DNA from: Hyalella azteca
Taxonomy: Eukaryota > Arthropoda > Malacostraca > Amphipoda > Hyalellidae
Reading direction: 5' to 3'
NCBI RefSeq assembly: GCF_000764305.2
Contig: NW_025939667.1
Span: forward strand, 1 to 64,000
Length of the DNA: 64,000 nt
In this document: positions 57,922 through 64,000 of the stretch, piece by piece
How the letters are laid out: each line of letters begins with the position of its first letter
How positions within the stretch are numbered: the first letter of the stretch is position 1
Position numbers and translations under genes: made by a program
The notes under the pieces: model-generated
Seen by the model: only the letters and a program-made list of their open reading frames with translations
What the model was told of the DNA's origin: nothing
Database searches by the model: none

Positions 57922-60900
57922 CGCTAATTTGTATTAGGCTAGGGTTTGTTTATTATATATTATATACCGAATTACCTTGCTTCTAGAATCCGATTCTCTA
58001 ATGAGTATTACCAGTAGTCAAAATCAGGGGTTATGCCGCGGATCTTGACAGTCCTCATCAGCATCACTTATCGATTGTATCAAATTATACGTGCCGCCCA
58101 GTGGCAAAATCTGTGTTAAATCAAATCCAATTCAAAGTGTTAAATCCAATCTAGATTCAAGAGATTAACATTTCTGCAGTTATCATTGCCGATTGCCAAT
58201 TATATCAGCCATTCAACCGATTGTTAACTTACCTGCATCAACGTTCAAGTATCTACCATCTTCCTCGAAACCTGTTTCTCTATTCCTTGGTTTGTATGAA
58301 TGTCGTTTGAATTTCGTTTTATTTCATTTTGCTCTATTAAATTCATTTATTCAATCTGTTGGGAAGTTGGACTTAGTTTAAGTGTTACAATTCAAATTAA
58401 TTCATATTCAATCTTTCATGTTATAAATTTATTCATGATTTATTCAAATCAACCTATTCAAACTTGTTTAGCAGTCTTTGCTCAAGAAGGGCGTTTCTTT
58501 GTGACGTCACTTGCAAAGATCACTAGTTAAATCTTAGTCTTAAGTCATTATCTCAAATTTCTCAAGCATCAAAACCTTCTACTGTTCTAGATATTTTTCT
58601 CGTCCAACTTCCCACCCCTTAAACTGATTTCCGCTATTTTTCTACAATTATTCTTCCTTCTAAAGTGATCACCACACTGGGCATTTAAACCTCAGGTTTG
58701 TTGTGTTATTTTTCTGTAAAAATGAATTGACATATTTATCATTTATTTTGGCTGTAATTTGCTACCTCGTCATTTTGCAAGATTTATAATTTTAATTTAT
58801 TTTTTCTACAGTTTACCTTAACTCGAACCTGAAATTGGCCGGCCTTACGTTATATCTACGTCGCGCATTCGTCACGTGTTCTGTCAACCATCAACCTTCA
58901 ACTTCTCTTATACCGCATTCTGAACTTTTGGATTCGGCTCTTATCGACTAAATATTTTCATTACTATGAAGCTAAATCTTTCGAACTCAAACTCAAGATT
59001 TTGTTTGATAAATTTAAATAAAAGCTTCCTTGATTATTTCTTTAATTAACTCCCTGTCGAGTGTGTGATTATCTAACAATGCTGATGAAGAGTAGAGTTG
59101 AAATTCTTCGATTGCAGAGTGTCTGACTTGAACATTATTTCGAAGTTAAAATTTTTATCTGCAAAAAATTGGTATTCATCCATGCATGTAATAACTTTGA
59201 CGTGCTTACGGTACTGTGTGCCTGCTAAAATTTTTTCGTAGAGCTGTTTTACGGAGATCAGCTATGTTAACTTTTCGTACGTAAACAAAATCTAATTTAT
59301 TATTTTGCCAATCTGAAATGATAGAGAAGTCATACGAGTATATCACCGTCAGCATAAGAACGTACGAGATGCCAGAGGAGAATCAAGGTGACATTAAATT
59401 GCTGTAACTTTTATAATTAATGACACTAATTTGTTGTCACAGTGCCTTCTTATGAAAGCAACGTGAGAAATTATTTGAAATGCGAATGAATCAATTCTCA
59501 TAGAAAGTTTACAAGCTATCAAGGAATTGAGATAAACAATTAAATATCCGAACAGAGCACCACGTAATATATGAACAATATCCAAGTGTTCAGTTCAATA
59601 TTATTGAATTATTTAAATATTCACCGTAAATTATCAGTTTTTACCTCGCTCCTTTTTCAGTACCTACGCTCTTATGATCATGATTATTTTACGATTAATT
59701 AATACGGATTTTCATTATATTTTATTATTGCTTCTTAGTTCAGAGACTAAGTTTCATGTGATAATAATGAAACAATTCGACAATGTGATGGCTTTAGTGA
59801 GGATAAACTCATGGATAAACCTGCCGCTTAAATGAGTTTTAACGCCACCCTGTCAGGGGAAACCCATTCGTACCAGTATGAAATGGTATGATTCGATTGC
59901 ATGTCTTCTAAAAATACACAGAATAATGTATAATATTTTTTGATCGATTACGCAAGCACATTAGGAATTTGCACATGCTTATTAAAAATGTTCAATATAG
60001 TTTGGGCTCACTCTAACACAGCAGTGCGCATGAACATGTCTAAATATTCTAGGTAAACGTTTCGTGAGTAATTAAAAGCTACCAAAGTTTAGGACTTAAA
60101 AGTACAGAAATTATATAGAGACTAGCTGCTTTCATCGTGAAAAAATTATGGAAGCCAGTAATAGGCGTAATTTCAACTTGAAATTAAGCGTTCATGCTGA
60201 AAACGCCGATATGAAAACGATGAAAATTAAACAGCGAACACAGTAACTCGTGAAGTATTTAAACTATTCATCACAAATTCTTCACTCACCAGGCCAACAT
60301 ACCATGTAAATACTCTAATTTCTTCGCTCCCAACACAACACAACGCAGTATATCAGCAGTACTACGCAACTAGTGATTATTAGAGGAATCACATACTCAT
60401 GAGATATGTACATCATGAACGGGTACAGAAGGCAGTCGTTGATATCAGTTATGCGCCTAATGAGGCAATCTCTCTCTTCAATGTATAAGCAAAACAAAGA
60501 ATCTCACTATGAATAGATTTTGTCGCTTATTTGAGTGAACAATAATATCATAGACTTTATTTTCTGGCTTATCTCTCTTACTCTCATAACAAGCGTATCT
60601 TTCATTCTCGCTTACTCTCATTAAAAGTTTGCTTATCATGAACAATTACTATTTGGTAAAGTTCACGGCTCATTATTTAGCGGCTCCTCCTGACACACTA
60701 AACAGTGAAGAATGTATCGCCCTAAAAACTCGAAAATGAGTCGCTCAAAAAAAATTAACATATATCTTTCTAGTACATATAACACCAAGTGCATTGTGCA
60801 ATGCGCAAGCTTTACCAAGATCATGTCTAACTCTAAATTTCTACTCTAATATCCTAATACTAAACATCAAATGAGATGTTCAAGAGCAAGGTATTGTTTA

Positions 60901-61430
60901 CAAACTTATTACCAAACTAAAAGCTAGATGATTCCAAATGCAAAAAAAATCAATCCTCATGTCGCAATACTAAGTCAGGACTTGAAATATTTGCCTGATG
61001 ACACCCTTTCTTGCAATGCTATTTCAATCATTTAAAAAAATTCGCTCGTATTTTCGAATTGCAAGCAACCCCACAACGGTAACTTCTCAATAATATTTCT
61101 TGAAAACCAGTGATGAAGTAAAGGCGCTTTTGGTGAAGCGCGATAAAGTGAGTTATTACTGTATTGTAAAGTTATATTACATATTATAACATAATAGCTA
61201 TTATATTATAACAGCATCAAGGTCTACATGACTCAGAATTTCATTATTTCATTACCGATGATTGCCGTCACCCATCAGATTGTGGTGCTCATTTTGAGTG
61301 AATGATGATAAACTATCAATGTGATTTAGCAATGAGATATTTTCCTACAGACTTTAAATCATCAGATAGAGAATTATAGGGTCAATTTTATGAATGTGAT
61401 ATATCGATGGTTGCTCTGTTAGCAACGCCT
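57922..61430. other. Spacer, nothing recognised
   Basis: AT-rich DNA. The frames at 58193-58530 overlap each other on the plus strand and look like low-complexity chance readings. Confidence 0.4.
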
Positions 61431-61434
61431 GGCG

Positions 61435-61700
61435 CTTAAGGTGCTGATACACGGGGCGATTAGTTGAGCCGATTACAATTTTGCCGGCTGAGAGCCTATA
61501 CACGAGGAGAGTGTTTTCAGTGCGATGCGCCAGCACCAGTGCGACGTTGGGAGTTGCGCTACAGCGACTTACAGAGACAAGCATGAGAGAGAGCGACGCA
61601 GATTTTCTCAGTACGAGGGCCGAGCCGCTACTGAGCACACTAGTGACTAGACAGTAGACACCGTGTAAACAGTCTAGACTCTAGACTGGCTAGAAACAAC
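61435..61700. mobile_element. Probable DNA-element fragment
   Basis: A GC-richer island with the words GATACACGGGGCGATT and CTATACACGAGGAGAG, typical in style of the ends of some insect DNA elements, followed by a near-palindrome AGTCTAGACTCTAGACT at about 61671-61687. Neither a transposase nor a matched second end is visible. Confidence 0.35.
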
Positions 61701-63427
61701 TTGAGCTGCTCTGGGTGCAACAGCTAGTTGCCTCTGAAGACGTCAATCATAAGAAATTTCGCAACTCGCCTCGTGCATAAGCACCTTATGGCAGGTCCGT
61801 ACGTGCGTGTGTTGCGACGCGAGTTAACTGATTCACTTGATTTTACCAGCGGTACTGGCAAACAAAGTTGCATTTGGACGAACAGGCTAAGTCCTCGAGA
61901 CTATAGTTGTAAGTGGAATAAAGTCTGGCACACGCGTCAGCGGTGTTGTTGAGCAGGCCAGGAGAGGTTACTTGATGGCTGCCCTTCCAGAACCACTTCC
62001 CTCCGGTTAAAGTCAAGTCGACCCACCAGTCCCTTATTGCAGGTTTAACTGGACAAAAGACGACAATGTCTCAGCTGGCACTTATACACAAATGTATCGA
62101 AATCGGATTTATTGAATCCTATGCAAGTGCTTAAAACTTCAGAAGTCGAATTTTTTCAAATATCGCTGAACAATTAAACACCAGCATCAATTAATGTGAA
62201 GCCTGCATGACATAATAATGAAATTAAGAAGCCGGGGTACATTCACCAATCTTCATCTAACTAGTCGAAATTCTGCAAAAAAATCATACTTGAACCAGAA
62301 AAATCTTTAATTATGTAATCAATTGAATCAACTCTGCCCATCCTTCAGCGCAGACACAAATAATGTATGGAACCCTAGGGCTACGGGCAAGATTACGGTA
62401 TTCAAGCGCAGCCGAAATAATTTGATGTTTATGTAATTGAGTACAATGAGTACAATTGAGTATTACCACGTGAGTATTACCACTTGAGTACAATTTCGCA
62501 TTAGACAGGCTTGATGGGATGCCTTCCTTGTCCTTATCATTATGACAGCCACTCCTTTAACACTCAACGGACATTTTCAACTAAAATTCGTATCGGTCTT
62601 TAAGTTATTTGAGCAGTTGTCTGGGGCGAGAAAAAAGAAAAATTAAGATTCCTACAGGAATATGCGTTACAGCGGTGTGCAGTAATCTGTCAAGGGGCAT
62701 AATATATCCCTTTCAATACTCGGGGACAGCATAAGCTTCGGCCGAATATTCGCTTCATTCGGCGCAAAGTTTTTATTGGTCCGCTTTACCACCCGATCGA
62801 AATTAGTTTCTGGTCTGAATATTGCTGGGGTCACCCAGGTGTGTCCAGCTGTACTTATAGTCTTTTTATAGTATAGTAGCACGTGGACCCAAAACAATGC
62901 TAGTAATAAAAAAACAATTCGGCAAGTCCACTATCTTGAATCCACCCACACTTCTGAATCTAAATACCAAACTCTCTGAAAATGGAAACAAATAAAGAAT
63001 AAATATCTCAAAGTATCAAATTAATGAACACATACCAAAATATGAACAAACTTTTCTCACGAATAAAGTAATCTAACTATACGGAATAAAATAAAATCAC
63101 TGATTGAAAAACACCGGGAACAAACAACTAAGTTGAAAAGCATCTTGACACTTGGGGTTCATAGGCGGGACTGACTAGAACAGATATTAACTTGCATATC
63201 TAACTTTCGCATTTTTAAGCTTAAACTACAAATACAGAAACTATAAAAATACTAATATCTATGTTTCCCTAACTATCTCATTTCCGAGTATAAAGTTTCC
63301 TGAGTGTATGACAAGGGTTGCTCTTCACACCAAGAGCCGTAACGGACAGAGAGTGGTTTATTTAAAGCGATCCTCGAGCCCTTGATGGCACTCATTTCAG
63401 AGTAGGACCCACATCAAAATTTTATTG
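61701..63427. other. Spacer, nothing recognised
   Basis: Mixed composition, with no supported exon. A short duplication of GTGAGTATTACCA-like words lies at 62455-62490. Confidence 0.35.
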
Positions 63428-63661
63428 CACTGTTAGAAAAAAAAACCGTCCCACTGGTATTATAGTGGCCAGTCGCCCCGTGAAAATAAACAGTTTCGCC
63501 GTTTTTATCAGATGTTTTAAGGATTTCTAGTGTTAACAAAGATGTTTTATCAGATGTTTTAAATATGTAATAATAAAAACGGCGACACGGTGACTCTTTT
63601 CACGTGCCGTCCGGCCACTGAAACGCTTGTAATACCGTTAACGGTAATTTTTCTAACAGTG
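63428..63661. mobile_element. MITE with CACTGTTAGAAAAA ends, copy 2
   Basis: The element is 234 bp with ends CACTGTTAGAAAAA and TTTTTCTAACAGTG, in the opposite orientation to 52941-53151. Its interior has a tandem pair of GATGTTTTATCAGATGTTTT-like words not present in copy 1. Confidence 0.8.
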
Positions 63662-64000
63662 TGGAAATGGTATGCTTTCTTGCATACAGCATTGCTGTAC
63701 TTCAGTCGATAGGTACCTATGCTTTGAGGCCCATTTAGTGATACAAACAAATGCGATCTTCATGATATTATTTGACAAATGAACAATTGTTGTTTTACTC
63801 TGTTGACATCTGAGAACCATATTAAAAACTTTGAATTAATATTTACTACACACTTCTATGATTGGCCGCAGGACAAATGTTAGGGTATAGTTGAAATTTC
63901 ACAATCTTAATCCTATAACGATTAACTTGTGTTATCTGAAAAATCCCGTTTTTCTCCGTTAACATACTTTTAATATACTGTTAATTTTTTTATGTAACCC
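63662..64000. other. Right end of window, nothing recognised
   Basis: AT-rich DNA without exon or repeat signals. Confidence 0.4.

Overview
This is a eukaryotic, AT-rich, mostly non-coding window. It is very probably from an insect or a related arthropod. The signs are a short run of the insect telomere motif TTAGG (473-490), a broken Tc1/mariner-type transposase, a hAT-like element, CR1/jockey-type LINE tails, a piggyBac-like MITE with TTAA ends, and short exons with normal GT/AG splice sites. No rRNA, convincing tRNA, CRISPR array or bacterial-type operon is present. Most open frames in the window are chance readings.

The main genic content is a small cluster of paralogues that I could not match to a named family. 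I call them copies A (+, 1.4-1.7 kb, last exon only), B (-, 4.9-8.1 kb), C (-, 18.6-22.2 kb) and D (+, 29.5-32.9 kb). B and C lie in a direct segmental duplication (about 4192-9741 and 17534-23750). The shared exon plan is: exon a (KYY.../FKESS... motifs), exon b (Thr/Ala-rich in one frame, Asp/Gly-rich in another), exon c (RLFG...Thr-rich...TCV) and terminal exon d (Cys, a furin-like RKRR-type site, an acidic Ser/Asp stretch, a Thr/Ser-rich stretch, and a C-x-ATLC end). Exons b, c and d join in phase 1 in every copy where they can be seen. Exon a is damaged in B and D, and in C it feeds the other frame of exon b, so the status of the full-length genes is uncertain.

The most unusual feature lies just downstream of exon c in both B and C. 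It is a 56-57 bp minisatellite (5996-6518 and 19731-20415). Each unit is a copy of the 3' end of exon c together with its 5' splice site, so the intron opens with 9 (B) or 12 (C) tandem splice donors.

The other layout is as follows. 9.7-17.5 kb holds MITEs, GC-rich retroelement-like debris and the mariner pseudogene. 23.2-26.7 kb has two large inverted-repeat structures, one of them enclosing a LINE remnant. 33.6-35.7 kb is a hAT-like element nested inside a second inverted-repeat element. 40.15-40.83 kb contains two phase-compatible minus-strand exons of an unrecognised gene, and other exon-like minus-strand fragments lie at 42-45 kb. 45-64 kb is almost gene-free and carries MITEs, one LINE tail and hairpins.
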